This document shows, piece by piece, positions 10,182 through 16,794 of a DNA stretch of 27,157 nt (position 1 is the first letter of the stretch; the number at the start of each line of letters is the position of its first letter). The stretch spans positions 1 through 27,157 of IMG/VR virus record IMGVR_UViG_3300025083_000182; one strand, written 5' to 3'. The position numbers and the translations under genes are program-made. Source of the stretch: a virus. The notes under the pieces are model-generated. The model made no database searches, had not been told where the DNA came from, and saw nothing but the letters and a program-made list of their open reading frames with translations.

Positions 10182-11143
10182 TATCGGCGGCGGTTGCGGC
10201 GGTTATTATTAGATCCAAAACCAAGCCTAGTATCACTAGCTAAAGCACCTCCTCGAAACTGCTGAACAACGTCTCGATTTCGCCCGTTACGATTTCTCCC
10301 GTTACGATTTCTCCCGTTACGATTTCTCCTGTTACGATTTCTTCCTCCTCCGCCTCCTCGGAGTTCTTCGTCGGATAAGCGGATTAATCGTTGTGTATAA
10401 CCATCGTTCATACTTCGTATTTCAGCAGCGGTAGCTGCATCCCGATCCATCTTAGCTCGCAGAGCTGGTGTCATAATTGCGGGAGCTGAAGCTTCTGCTG
10501 AACGACCGTAGTCCAATGCAATAGCTTCTGCGGCTCTACCATATCCTTTTTTACGTAATCGATCCGCTATTCTTAATTTTCCGTTCCTAGAGTAGAGGTT
10601 CCTCGTTTCCCCAAGGCGACCCCCACCACCCAACGTCCTGTTAGGACTGTTAGCCCTAGCAAAGAAGTCATCATAATCAGCTTTCTGTTTCGCTTTTTTC
10701 GCATCTCTATTAGCTTGCATCTTTTCTATCCTCGACCCAACAAAATTCCTACGCTCTTCAAGGATCTCACGATCCATTGCCGATTCGTCAATCCCAAAGT
10801 CACCATCAGGATCAATACCCGTTTCTCTAATACGACTTAGTTCTGCCTCCCGCGCATCAGGATCTCTCAATTTAAAAGCGTTTGTTATATCATCCCTCAA
10901 ACCAATTCTTTGGTTCAACCTAGCTTGCTCAGGTGTTTCAGCTTCGTCTACGTCTTCGTCTTCTTTTGAAAGGGATCTAATAACTCTACGATCCAAGTTA
11001 TCCAAGAACTTCCGGTCCTTCTTTCTTATAGGCTTTTGCTTATCAAAAGCGGAGATTAATCTTTGAGCGCCTTGTGAAAACCCAGAGCCGATGCTTTCGG
11101 CTGCATCTTTTCCGCCCTTTAAAAGATCTTGCAAGAATGACAT
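10181..11143 (-). CDS. Basic probable internal virion protein with RNG-rich tandem tail
   Basis: 320 residues. The N-terminus (FLQDLLKGGKDAAESIGSGF) is an amphipathic helix-like stretch. Residues about 30-170 are highly charged and helical, with many Arg, Asp and Glu. Residues about 263-295 are a low-complexity Gly/Arg/Asn tract built of Gly-Arg-Asn-Arg-Asn units encoded by 15-nt tandem repeats, and the protein ends in NNNRRNRRR. The strongly basic tail could bind nucleic acid. It lies 31 bases after the TerL stop and overlaps the next gene by one base. By position and composition it is a candidate small ejection/internal virion protein. No named family is recognised. Confidence 0.78.
   Translation of the reverse strand: MSFLQDLLKGGKDAAESIGSGFSQGAQRLISAFDKQKPIRKKDRKFLDNLDRRVIRSLSKEDEDVDEAETPEQARLNQRIGLRDDITNAFKLRDPDAREAELSRIRETGIDPDGDFGIDESAMDREILEERRNFVGSRIEKMQANRDAKKAKQKADYDDFFARANSPNRTLGGGGRLGETRNLYSRNGKLRIADRLRKKGYGRAAEAIALDYGRSAEASAPAIMTPALRAKMDRDAATAAEIRSMNDGYTQRLIRLSDEELRGGGGGRNRNRRNRNGRNRNGRNRNGRNRDVVQQFRGGALASDTRLGFGSNNNRRNRRR
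10270..10344 (-). repeat. 15-nt tandem repeat encoding Gly-Arg-Asn-Arg-Asn
   Basis: Units of cgttacgatttctcc: perfect or near-perfect copies at 10285-10299, 10300-10314 and 10315-10329, with degenerate copies at 10270-10284 and 10330-10344. The reading frame is kept through the array. Confidence 0.88.
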
Positions 11144-11174
11144 AGTTTAAATTTAAGGTATTTTCAAGAGAAAG

Positions 11175-12962
11175 TCAATCAATGAGGGTGGTTTCACTGT
11201 TCTGCAAAGCACTCCTTAGGTTTTTTATAGTAGTCCTCCGATGAGGCATTGCAGAATTTGGTGTGTCTGGTGGGTCTACCGCCACTAAACCAAGTCGTTG
11301 CCTAGCACAATCGAGAGCAAGGAATGCCGCATCAGCGAGGTCTGGACTCCTTCCGAAGCGAGCTTTGAACTCCGGTTTAGATTCAATCTTCATGCGGAGA
11401 CTCCCGCTCTTCACCATGTCGTAGTTTCTTGAGGTCATTTCTTGAGCTAGTTCTGATTCAATCCCAAATATTTGTTTGGTTCGCATCAATTCTTTTCCCA
11501 CAAACCATAGCTCTGACACACGATTGACATACAAATCAGCCCCGACTTTAGAGCTATTTGCGCTAACACGCTTATCACTAGCCTTTCCGCCAAAAGAAAT
11601 TCTCATAAATTTGTTGGACCACTCTCCAGCAAGCACATCACAGAAAGGCGCTCCAGCACCCGTGGCATCAACGCTTAGATTCTCTGGCAGAACACCGTGC
11701 TTTTTACATTCTTTCTGAATCTGCTCAACGATTTGATAGGTTCGTGGAACGGCTTTATTTGTGGCATCGTCATTTAAATGAATGATTTTCCCAAACTCTA
11801 TAACATACTGACCAGTAGTGTCATACCCACATTTGGCTAAAGCTAGGCACGTTCGATCCCCCCCATTGGTGAAGCTCGGGTCCAGACCCGCTAGATTTAC
11901 GGTGTTTCCCTGCCAGTTCACTTTATTCAAAGCACCACTAGAAGTCAGTTCATTTTCTGTGTAGATGCCAGTGGTTTCGTCGCTATCAAAAAATACTGCC
12001 CGAACCATTCGCATATACCCCCGACTCTCAACCCCCAATAGCGCCTTATCTTCGTCAAGTTTTTCTTGGGTGGGGAGCCACGGATATATAACTTCTCCAG
12101 CTATAATGTTTGGTGATCTCTCGCCATCTAGTCGAATGTATTTGCCATGCCATTTTGTTTCCCATTCGTCGGCAGTATTTGTATCGACACTATCCCAACC
12201 GTCTTTTGGAGTGGACCATATTCCAAACGCATCAAATCTTGAGTTGGGGTTACTCATCCCGATCATCTGGAATGAGGGGTTTTTGGACAGGTTTGTGAGA
12301 CCAGCGTTCAAAATAGCTTCTGACAATTCTGATAATTCGTCTCCGATAAGGATCACCCTCGCTTGTTTTAAACCAATGAATTTGCCAACAGCTTCTTTAG
12401 TTTTACTCTTCTCCGCTGAGATCAAAGACAACCCCGCCCTCTCAATGAGTGTTCCTTTCTCATTAACGTAAGATGCACTTCCAATTGAATCGCGTATCTT
12501 GATTGGTGCGCCCTCAATCACGGTTAGGAGAGACATCACACTACCCCAGATTCGTTTTCGAGCTTCACGAAGCGTGGTGGAAGTCATAAGAACAAGCGTG
12601 TCTTGGGGTTGGGATAACCAATTTACGATTCCCCAAGCAGCCATAATATGAGATTTTCCTGACGAAGCACTCCCCCCGATTGCGAGGTATTTGTTTTCGA
12701 GTGCTGCTTTGATCATCATCTCCGCCCAAGGATGGCGAACGCACAGTTTGTCAGGCAAGTCATCGTGATTCCACAACTCATCGCAGATCCGCCAAAAGTA
12801 ATATTCCTTAGCAACGACAGATTCATGGTTAGCGAATCCATAGAGGAGTGCGGTTATCAGACTAGTGGGAGGTAGTTGGAAACCACCAACATCCATTTTC
12901 TTTGTCTGTGGGTCAATTCTCGGTTCGAGTAACTGCTTGCTCCTTTCTTCTTTTAAAGCCAT
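11175..12962 (-). CDS. terL: Terminase large subunit (ATPase-nuclease packaging motor)
   Basis: Motor that translocates and cuts phage DNA into proheads. With the chosen ATG the protein has 595 residues. Walker A is GGSASSGKS (residues 96-104) and Walker B is VILIGDE with D208/E209. The RNase H-like nuclease domain shows NLAGLDPSF (D361), LSVDATGAG (D432) and SPDLADAAFLA (D544), the usual three acidic positions. The frame extends upstream to a TTG at 12977, but that only adds five hydrophobic residues; MALKEERSK at 12962 is preferred. It is the first gene of the leftward unit and is transcribed divergently from the TerS-like gene 29 bases away, which is unusual because the two subunits are normally co-oriented. 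No SD is seen; a possible promoter lies at 12974-13002. Confidence 0.95.
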   Translation of the reverse strand: MALKEERSKQLLEPRIDPQTKKMDVGGFQLPPTSLITALLYGFANHESVVAKEYYFWRICDELWNHDDLPDKLCVRHPWAEMMIKAALENKYLAIGGSASSGKSHIMAAWGIVNWLSQPQDTLVLMTSTTLREARKRIWGSVMSLLTVIEGAPIKIRDSIGSASYVNEKGTLIERAGLSLISAEKSKTKEAVGKFIGLKQARVILIGDELSELSEAILNAGLTNLSKNPSFQMIGMSNPNSRFDAFGIWSTPKDGWDSVDTNTADEWETKWHGKYIRLDGERSPNIIAGEVIYPWLPTQEKLDEDKALLGVESRGYMRMVRAVFFDSDETTGIYTENELTSSGALNKVNWQGNTVNLAGLDPSFTNGGDRTCLALAKCGYDTTGQYVIEFGKIIHLNDDATNKAVPRTYQIVEQIQKECKKHGVLPENLSVDATGAGAPFCDVLAGEWSNKFMRISFGGKASDKRVSANSSKVGADLYVNRVSELWFVGKELMRTKQIFGIESELAQEMTSRNYDMVKSGSLRMKIESKPEFKARFGRSPDLADAAFLALDCARQRLGLVAVDPPDTPNSAMPHRRTTIKNLRSALQNSETTLID

Positions 12963-12965
12963 AAT
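12937..12965 (+). promoter_or_regulatory. Possible sigma70-like promoter for the replication operon
   Basis: TTGCTC (12937-12942) and CATAAT (12960-12965) are spaced by 17 bases; the -10 box matches 5/6 and the -35 box 3/6. Transcription would start around 12972 and give a ~20-nt A-rich leader before the ATG at 12992. The promoter would overlap the first TerL codons and interleave with the opposing candidate promoter. Confidence 0.33.
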
Positions 12966-12973
12966 TATTAAAA

Positions 12974-13002
12974 ACAATAGAACAGAAAAAAATGGGTATC
13001 AA
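12974..13002 (-). promoter_or_regulatory. Possible sigma70-like promoter for the terL operon
   Basis: On the minus strand TTGATA (12997-13002) and TATTGT (12974-12979) are separated by 17 bases, a 5/6 and 4/6 match to sigma70 boxes. Transcription would start near 12967, only about five bases before the TerL ATG, so the mRNA would be nearly leaderless. The -35 box lies inside the first codons of the divergent gene. The region is A/T-rich, so chance matches are likely. Confidence 0.3.
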
Positions 13003-13582
13003 TTCCAAACAAGACATTCAAGACCGTGCCGTTCAACTCTACAATTTAGACTGGAAAACAAGTTCCATCGCTAAAGAGTTGGGAGTTCATGCAGGGACGG
13101 TTAGAAGGTGGTTCAAAAAGAAAGGAATTCCAGCCAGAAACAACGGGTTGGATATGACTGTTAAGACCGAAGACATCGAGACAGATGAAAAACCTGTAGA
13201 TGAGTTGGGCGATAAGATTGAACAGAACTTGGAAAACATGACTGATGAAGCGGTTCTTAGGGCGAAGCACGATGCTCGTTTAGAAGAGGATGAGACAATG
13301 ATGGAAATCGCTGAAAGTCAAAGTAGCCCCGCTGAGAAATATCAGCACTACATCGCAGCAGCCGGAATCAAACTTCTTCGGGACAACATGAATAACTTAA
13401 AAGGGCCAAAGAACGTCCGTGAACTTTCTGAATTAGACCAGCTTATCCGAAGAAACTTAGGTCTTAACTCTAAGACAGGAGGGGGGTCGAGCAGGATGCA
13501 GATTGATATTTCTATCCTAAACAATAAGAAAGCAGATAGGGGTAATGGGACTGTAATAGATATTGAATCCAATGATAAATAA
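12992..13582 (+). CDS. terS: Terminase small subunit-like HTH protein
   Basis: 196 residues. Residues about 23-46 (SSIAKELGVHAGTVRRWFKK) form a clear helix-turn-helix of the kind used by small terminases to bind pac/cos DNA. The middle (60-110) is acidic and helical. The C-terminal part has an oligomerisation-like helix (ELDQLIRRNLGL), then GGGSS and a beta-type QIDISI end, a pattern I recognise from phage TerS proteins that contact the large subunit. Adjacency to TerL supports the call, but it points away from TerL and heads the replication operon, so a DNA-binding regulator is the alternative. The ATG has an A-rich leader with no SD. The last 11 bases overlap the next gene. Confidence 0.72.
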   Translation: MGINSKQDIQDRAVQLYNLDWKTSSIAKELGVHAGTVRRWFKKKGIPARNNGLDMTVKTEDIETDEKPVDELGDKIEQNLENMTDEAVLRAKHDARLEEDETMMEIAESQSSPAEKYQHYIAAAGIKLLRDNMNNLKGPKNVRELSELDQLIRRNLGLNSKTGGGSSRMQIDISILNNKKADRGNGTVIDIESNDK

Positions 13583-13901
13583 CTTCGATAATTTCTCTTG
13601 GGACTACAACCCCCAAAAAGATCCATACCATAAAAGGTCTGTGACTTCAGATGATTACAGAGAGACGGGTTTTGCAGAAGTAATATTTTTTCATCAGCTT
13701 GAGCCAGCACTAGTTGGGATTGTTGAATTAGCGACTGGACCTCCCATAGCTTGTTATAGTAGTTCTATTGCAAGCACTTTACTGCAAGAAGAGCATGGAT
13801 TAACAGAGGAGGATGCTAAGTTCGCTTTGACCCAACTTATTGACGCAGACTTAGGACCGAGTGCGCCCTGTTTTTTAGACACTAGTATCGTAGAAAAGTG
13901 A
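13572..13901 (+). CDS. Conserved-type small phage protein of unknown function
   Basis: 109 residues from the ATG at 13572, inside the 3' end of the TerS-like gene; the frame could be extended to a TTG at 13563 without clear benefit. The second half has the pattern ...CYSSSIASTLLQEEHG followed by LTEEDAK and a Gly-Pro-Ser-Ala-Pro-Cys-Phe-Leu end. This resembles a widespread phage family in which a Tyr/Asp-Ser segment is followed by a 'GMSEEEA' helix and a terminal TPxF-like motif. That is a memory-based, distant resemblance. No catalytic motif or membrane segment is seen. The stop overlaps the next ATG by one base (TGATG). Confidence 0.65.
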   Translation: MINNFDNFSWDYNPQKDPYHKRSVTSDDYRETGFAEVIFFHQLEPALVGIVELATGPPIACYSSSIASTLLQEEHGLTEEDAKFALTQLIDADLGPSAPCFLDTSIVEK

Positions 13902-14134
13902 TGACCCTATTCAGAAATAAAGAGCTTATCAGTGATCCCAAAGTAATCATCAGAAAAGAGGATTATCAGAAGAATGATTTTTACTTTACAATAAAACAAC
14001 TTGAAGGGGCATTCTACCGAGTCAACCCATCAAATGCTAAAGAAGTTTTCTTTTTACAAGCCTTACCAAAAAATGTATTTGTCTATGCTCCAGCAGAAGG
14101 GAACGGGTTAATAATTACTTTGAATTTGTTTTGA
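13901..14134 (+). CDS. Small hypothetical protein
   Basis: 77 residues from ATG 13901, chosen over the GTG at 13898 because TGATG coupling to the previous stop is the common junction in this operon. The sequence alternates charged and aromatic residues (DYQKNDFYFTIKQLEGAFYRVNP), suggesting a small beta-rich fold. It has no motif I recognise. It sits between the TerS-proximal unknown and the RuvC-like gene, so a role early in infection or in replication is possible but unsupported. Confidence 0.6.
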   Translation: MTLFRNKELISDPKVIIRKEDYQKNDFYFTIKQLEGAFYRVNPSNAKEVFFLQALPKNVFVYAPAEGNGLIITLNLF

Positions 14135-14616
14135 TAATCGGAATTGATAACGGACTAGATGGGGGTCTCTGTGCCGTTTCTAAATTTAATGGATCTGTCA
14201 TAGACAAGATCGCGATGCCGACGAAGTGGGTTGCTAAAAAAAGAGAGGTGGATACCCGTGTTATAAAAGAATGGATTCTCAACCTAAATACCCCTTTCAC
14301 AATTGCTATTGAAGAACCCCTCGCTCACGCAAAGAGTTCTCAAGCAGTAAGATCTATGGCGCTTTCTTTTGGTAAAATTGTGGGTATGGCGGAAGCCAAC
14401 GACTACGATGTCCAAAGAATTTCTGTCCACAAATGGCAGAAGGCAATGCTCGGCTTTAGACCTAAAGGAATGACTAAACAAGTTGCTCTCGCCAAAGCTG
14501 AAGAACTAGCCCCCGCAGAGTGCTGGTTAAAAAATAAAAGATGCCGGAAAGCTCACGATGGGATGATCGATGCGTTCCTTGTAGCCCTTTATTACAGGGG
14601 TGTGCAAAAAAATTGA
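14131..14616 (+). CDS. RuvC-like Holliday junction resolvase
   Basis: 161 residues, RNase H fold. It starts with IIGIDNGLDGG, the first strand carrying the catalytic Asp (D6). Further acidic positions are E61/E62 in IAIEEP and D143/D147 in AHDGMIDAFL, the usual RuvC tetrad. ISVHKWQKAMLG and KGMTKQVALAKAEEL match the body of phage and mitochondrial RuvC-like resolvases. It would cleave four-way or branched DNA formed during replication and recombination, clearing it before packaging. The start is TTG at 14131, overlapping the previous stop (TTGA); no ATG occurs before M29, and starting there would lose the catalytic strand. Confidence 0.85.
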   Translation: MIIGIDNGLDGGLCAVSKFNGSVIDKIAMPTKWVAKKREVDTRVIKEWILNLNTPFTIAIEEPLAHAKSSQAVRSMALSFGKIVGMAEANDYDVQRISVHKWQKAMLGFRPKGMTKQVALAKAEELAPAECWLKNKRCRKAHDGMIDAFLVALYYRGVQKN

Positions 14617-14661
14617 AAAAACTTATTGACCGAATTTCTCGTCTGCTCCACAGTCCGTCTG

Positions 14662-15777
14662 ATGAAAACACCAGACCATGCTGACAGAGGACACGCAGAG
14701 TTCTCCCCCTCGTCGCTAAAGTATTGTGCGGGGTGTGCGGGATATAAAGGCCGTGAAGGAACCAATCCGGCGGCGGAGATGGGGACTCGCATACATGAGG
14801 CTATCGAAATCCTAGACCCATCCAATCTCCAGAGTGAACAAGAGATTTCAATCTACGAAGAGATCATTGCAGATCAAACGGAGTATTTGAAAAACTACGA
14901 GGACAGAGAACTGACTGAAACCCACTCTGAAATTGTTCTCGATATAGAACTTAAAGGAACCTCGACGTTCGGAACTTGTGATCACCTCTCAATCTTTGGA
15001 AAAAAAGAAGGTGTCTTAATAGACTACAAGACGGGGATAAGTGTCATCGACACACCCAAAAATAATTACCAAGCCCGTGCTTATACAATAGGGTGTTTCC
15101 AAAAATTCCCTGAGTTGGAAGAAATTACATTCGTGTTCTTCATCCCCCAACGAAATGAAATTTTATCCGATACATTTAAAAGGGATGAACTAGAAGATCT
15201 TATTGATGATCTTTCCTCAGTCATTCTGGAAGCTGAACGAGTCAGGCCCAAATGGGATTCGGGAACACCCGATCTATCTGAACTAACACCTACTGTAAAT
15301 TGTAGGTTTTGTAAGTTTGAAGGTATTTGCCCAGCCCTCGGAGGATTGGTGGTAGAAGTAGCTAAGAAAATAAATCCTCAACTCCCTGATGTAGACCTTG
15401 ACTCTACGGAAGACCCAGAAGTTTTAGAGCAGCTTTGGGCTATTCAAAAAATAGTGACCAATTGGGCGGATGGTTTTAAGAAACGAGCCATACGACTCGC
15501 TCAAGATGGTTTAGAATTTCCAAACCTTCGCTTGAAGAAAATGGCTGGTAGAAGGAACATTACCGACCAGAAAAAATTTATTGAACTTGCCAAGGACTTT
15601 GGGATGGACAGCGAACAAGTATTGGAACACGTTTCCATCCCCCTCGCCAAAATTGCCAAGAGTATTGGCGACACGGCAGAAAGAGGTCAGAAAAAAATGA
15701 AGGCAGAATCCTTCATTCAGACCTGTCAGGAAAATTCAATCATCGAAGAATCTCCCTCAAGGCACACCTTGTCTTGA
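14662..15777 (+). CDS. Cas4-like PD-(D/E)XK nuclease with Fe-S cluster motif (DUF2800-like)
   Basis: 371 residues from ATG 14662; a TTG at 14626 would add 12 residues not expected in the family. FSPSSLKYCAGC near the N-terminus, GTRIH with H45, GTCDH with D107, VLIDYKTG with D121 and K123, and Q137 with Y141 form the RecB/Cas4-type nuclease core. Cys214, Cys217 and Cys223 (CRFCKFEGIC) with Cys22 or Cys25 are placed to bind a 4Fe-4S cluster. Such proteins (DUF2800 type) are common in phage replication modules beside PolA and a primase-helicase and are thought to act as exonucleases for recombination. A hairpin pair overlaps its stop codon. The downstream gene begins 36 bases later. Confidence 0.85.
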   Translation: MKTPDHADRGHAEFSPSSLKYCAGCAGYKGREGTNPAAEMGTRIHEAIEILDPSNLQSEQEISIYEEIIADQTEYLKNYEDRELTETHSEIVLDIELKGTSTFGTCDHLSIFGKKEGVLIDYKTGISVIDTPKNNYQARAYTIGCFQKFPELEEITFVFFIPQRNEILSDTFKRDELEDLIDDLSSVILEAERVRPKWDSGTPDLSELTPTVNCRFCKFEGICPALGGLVVEVAKKINPQLPDVDLDSTEDPEVLEQLWAIQKIVTNWADGFKKRAIRLAQDGLEFPNLRLKKMAGRRNITDQKKFIELAKDFGMDSEQVLEHVSIPLAKIAKSIGDTAERGQKKMKAESFIQTCQENSIIEESPSRHTLS

Positions 15778-15779
15778 GG
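15755..15779 (+). other. Two mutually exclusive small hairpins at the nuclease stop codon
   Basis: CCTCAAG (15755-15761) can pair with CTTGAGG (15773-15779), enclosing the TGA stop. Alternatively CAAGG (15758-15762) pairs with CCTTG (15767-15771) around a CACA loop. The arms share bases, so only one can form. No U-run follows, so it is not an intrinsic terminator; a coupling or mRNA-processing role is only a guess. Confidence 0.3.
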
Positions 15780-15813
15780 AAACCAAGAAACAAGAAACTA
15801 GAAAATAGAAACC

Positions 15814-16470
15814 ATGAGTAAAGAAACTGAATTAGCAACTAAGCCCACTAATGCACTAGCGACAGCAGCATTGCCGGACACTATTGACGCATCGGATATT
15901 GATATCCCTCGTATTAATGTCGTCCAAAAAACTAGTGACATTACTTGTCGTGATGGTGAACCCGCTCCGTATGGGTCAATCGTCCTCGATAAGTCTGTTG
16001 TATTAGCCCAACCCGAAACCCCAATCAAAGTTATCCCTTTGATTGCAACGAAACAGTGGCGTGAGGACATCCCTTATGACTCTGATGATGTTCCCCGAAT
16101 TGCAGGATCGGAACAAGAGAAGAATCAACTTGCTTTGGATAGTGAGTATAACCTCCTTGAATTTGCTGAGATCACTTTCCTCTTTGAAGGGAATGACGAT
16201 GTTGAGGCTTTCCCTCTTCCGCTTGGTAAGAAGAACTACGCTATGGGTCGTATCAACGTGGCAAAGGATGCCTATCGGCAGACTTTCAAACGGTTGACTA
16301 CCTTTGCGGTATTCAACAAAACTACACCAATCCACACTAGGTTGTGGAATCTTACTTCTTCGGTTATTACCCGTGGAAAGTATTCATGGTTTGCTCCTTC
16401 TCTTGCGATTACGCAAGACGAGCCAAGCAAAGAAGTCATCTCATTTGTGGAAGGATTTATGAATCAGTAG
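15814..16470 (+). CDS. Putative ssDNA-binding / recombination-associated protein
   Basis: 218 residues. The N-terminus is flexible and Ala/Thr-rich, followed by DIPRINVVQ and many beta-type stretches (PIKVIPLIATKQW, LEFAEITFLFEG, TFKRLTTFAVF). The C-terminus is only mildly acidic (DEPSKEVISFVEGFMNQ). I recognise no enzymatic motif. Genes of this type and size lie between the Cas4-like nuclease and PolA in many phages and are often annotated as single-strand binding proteins, so the call rests on context and composition. The ATG follows a strikingly A-rich leader (15780-15810) with no SD. The next gene starts one base after the stop. Confidence 0.5.
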   Translation: MSKETELATKPTNALATAALPDTIDASDIDIPRINVVQKTSDITCRDGEPAPYGSIVLDKSVVLAQPETPIKVIPLIATKQWREDIPYDSDDVPRIAGSEQEKNQLALDSEYNLLEFAEITFLFEGNDDVEAFPLPLGKKNYAMGRINVAKDAYRQTFKRLTTFAVFNKTTPIHTRLWNLTSSVITRGKYSWFAPSLAITQDEPSKEVISFVEGFMNQ

Positions 16471-16471
16471 T

Positions 16472-16672
16472 ATGAACAAAGATCTTACACCACAAGAAGT
16501 TTACGAGACTGAAATCGAAGCCATGAAAAAATCCATTTCGGATTTAGAAGGGGTCGTTAAAAACACGGAGACGGCGTTACAGGCAAACAAGATTTTGCTT
16601 AGTGGCTTAGAGCAAAACTTAAAGGATCTCCATAAACAAAACGAATTGGAACTCGTTAGTAGCACCGATTAG
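16472..16672 (+). CDS. Small coiled-coil protein
   Basis: 66 residues with a heptad-like pattern through most of the chain (EAMKKSISDLEGVVKNTETA and LLSGLEQNLKDLHKQNELEL), so probably a helical oligomer. The ATG is one base after the previous stop (TAGTATG), indicating coupling to the putative ssDNA-binding gene and perhaps a partner role. There is no catalytic, zinc or membrane motif. It is the last gene before the 122-base structured gap ahead of the polymerase. Confidence 0.6.
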   Translation: MNKDLTPQEVYETEIEAMKKSISDLEGVVKNTETALQANKILLSGLEQNLKDLHKQNELELVSSTD

Positions 16673-16794
16673 GTAATGCGGCGGCGTTAATTGGCGCTGG
16701 TTAATCATCCGCCTTTGGGTAATCGCATAAAAGCCCAAGAATACCCCACCCTCTTTTATTTTCGGGGAGGGTGGGGTAACTCTATACATATATT
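16673..16794 (+). promoter_or_regulatory. Structured non-coding gap before the DNA polymerase
   Basis: This is the largest non-coding interval in the window. It holds GC-rich TGCGGCGGCG and CCGCC blocks with repeated TTAA, a weak TTGGG/CCCAA inverted pair, the strong hairpin at 16742-16778, and an AT-rich TATACATATATT just before the ATG. It could be a regulatory leader or part of a replication origin. No iterons or clear promoter pair were found. Confidence 0.4.
16742..16778 (+). other. Perfect 12-bp GC-rich hairpin upstream of polA
   Basis: TACCCCACCCTC (16742-16753) is fully complementary to GAGGGTGGGGTA (16767-16778), with a 13-nt loop. Eight of the 12 pairs are G-C. The stem ends 16 bases before the polymerase ATG. 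No U-run follows on either strand, so it does not fit a standard intrinsic terminator. The right arm alone is G-rich (GGGGAGGGTGGGG) and could form a G-quadruplex-like structure. Confidence 0.6.

Noticed and set aside
10270-10344. CRISPR array or iteron origin reading of the 15-nt repeats
   Set aside because: The units are directly adjacent without spacers and keep the reading frame of a coding gene, so they are a coding tandem repeat.
11965-12471. Plus-strand open frame of 168 codons
   Set aside because: Antisense to the conserved TerL ATPase-nuclease region; no motif or own leader.
12963-12977. Extended TerL start at TTG 12977
   Set aside because: It adds only five hydrophobic residues (MFLII) not expected in terminases; ATG 12962 is stronger.
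14626-14661. Extended TTG start for the Cas4-like nuclease
   Set aside because: The extra 12 residues precede the family-typical N-terminus (HAEFSPSSLK) and show no conserved feature; ATG 14662 preferred, though not proven.
16742-16778. Intrinsic terminator reading of the hairpin before polA
   Set aside because: No U-run follows on either strand, and on the plus strand it would cut the polymerase from the operon just before its start.
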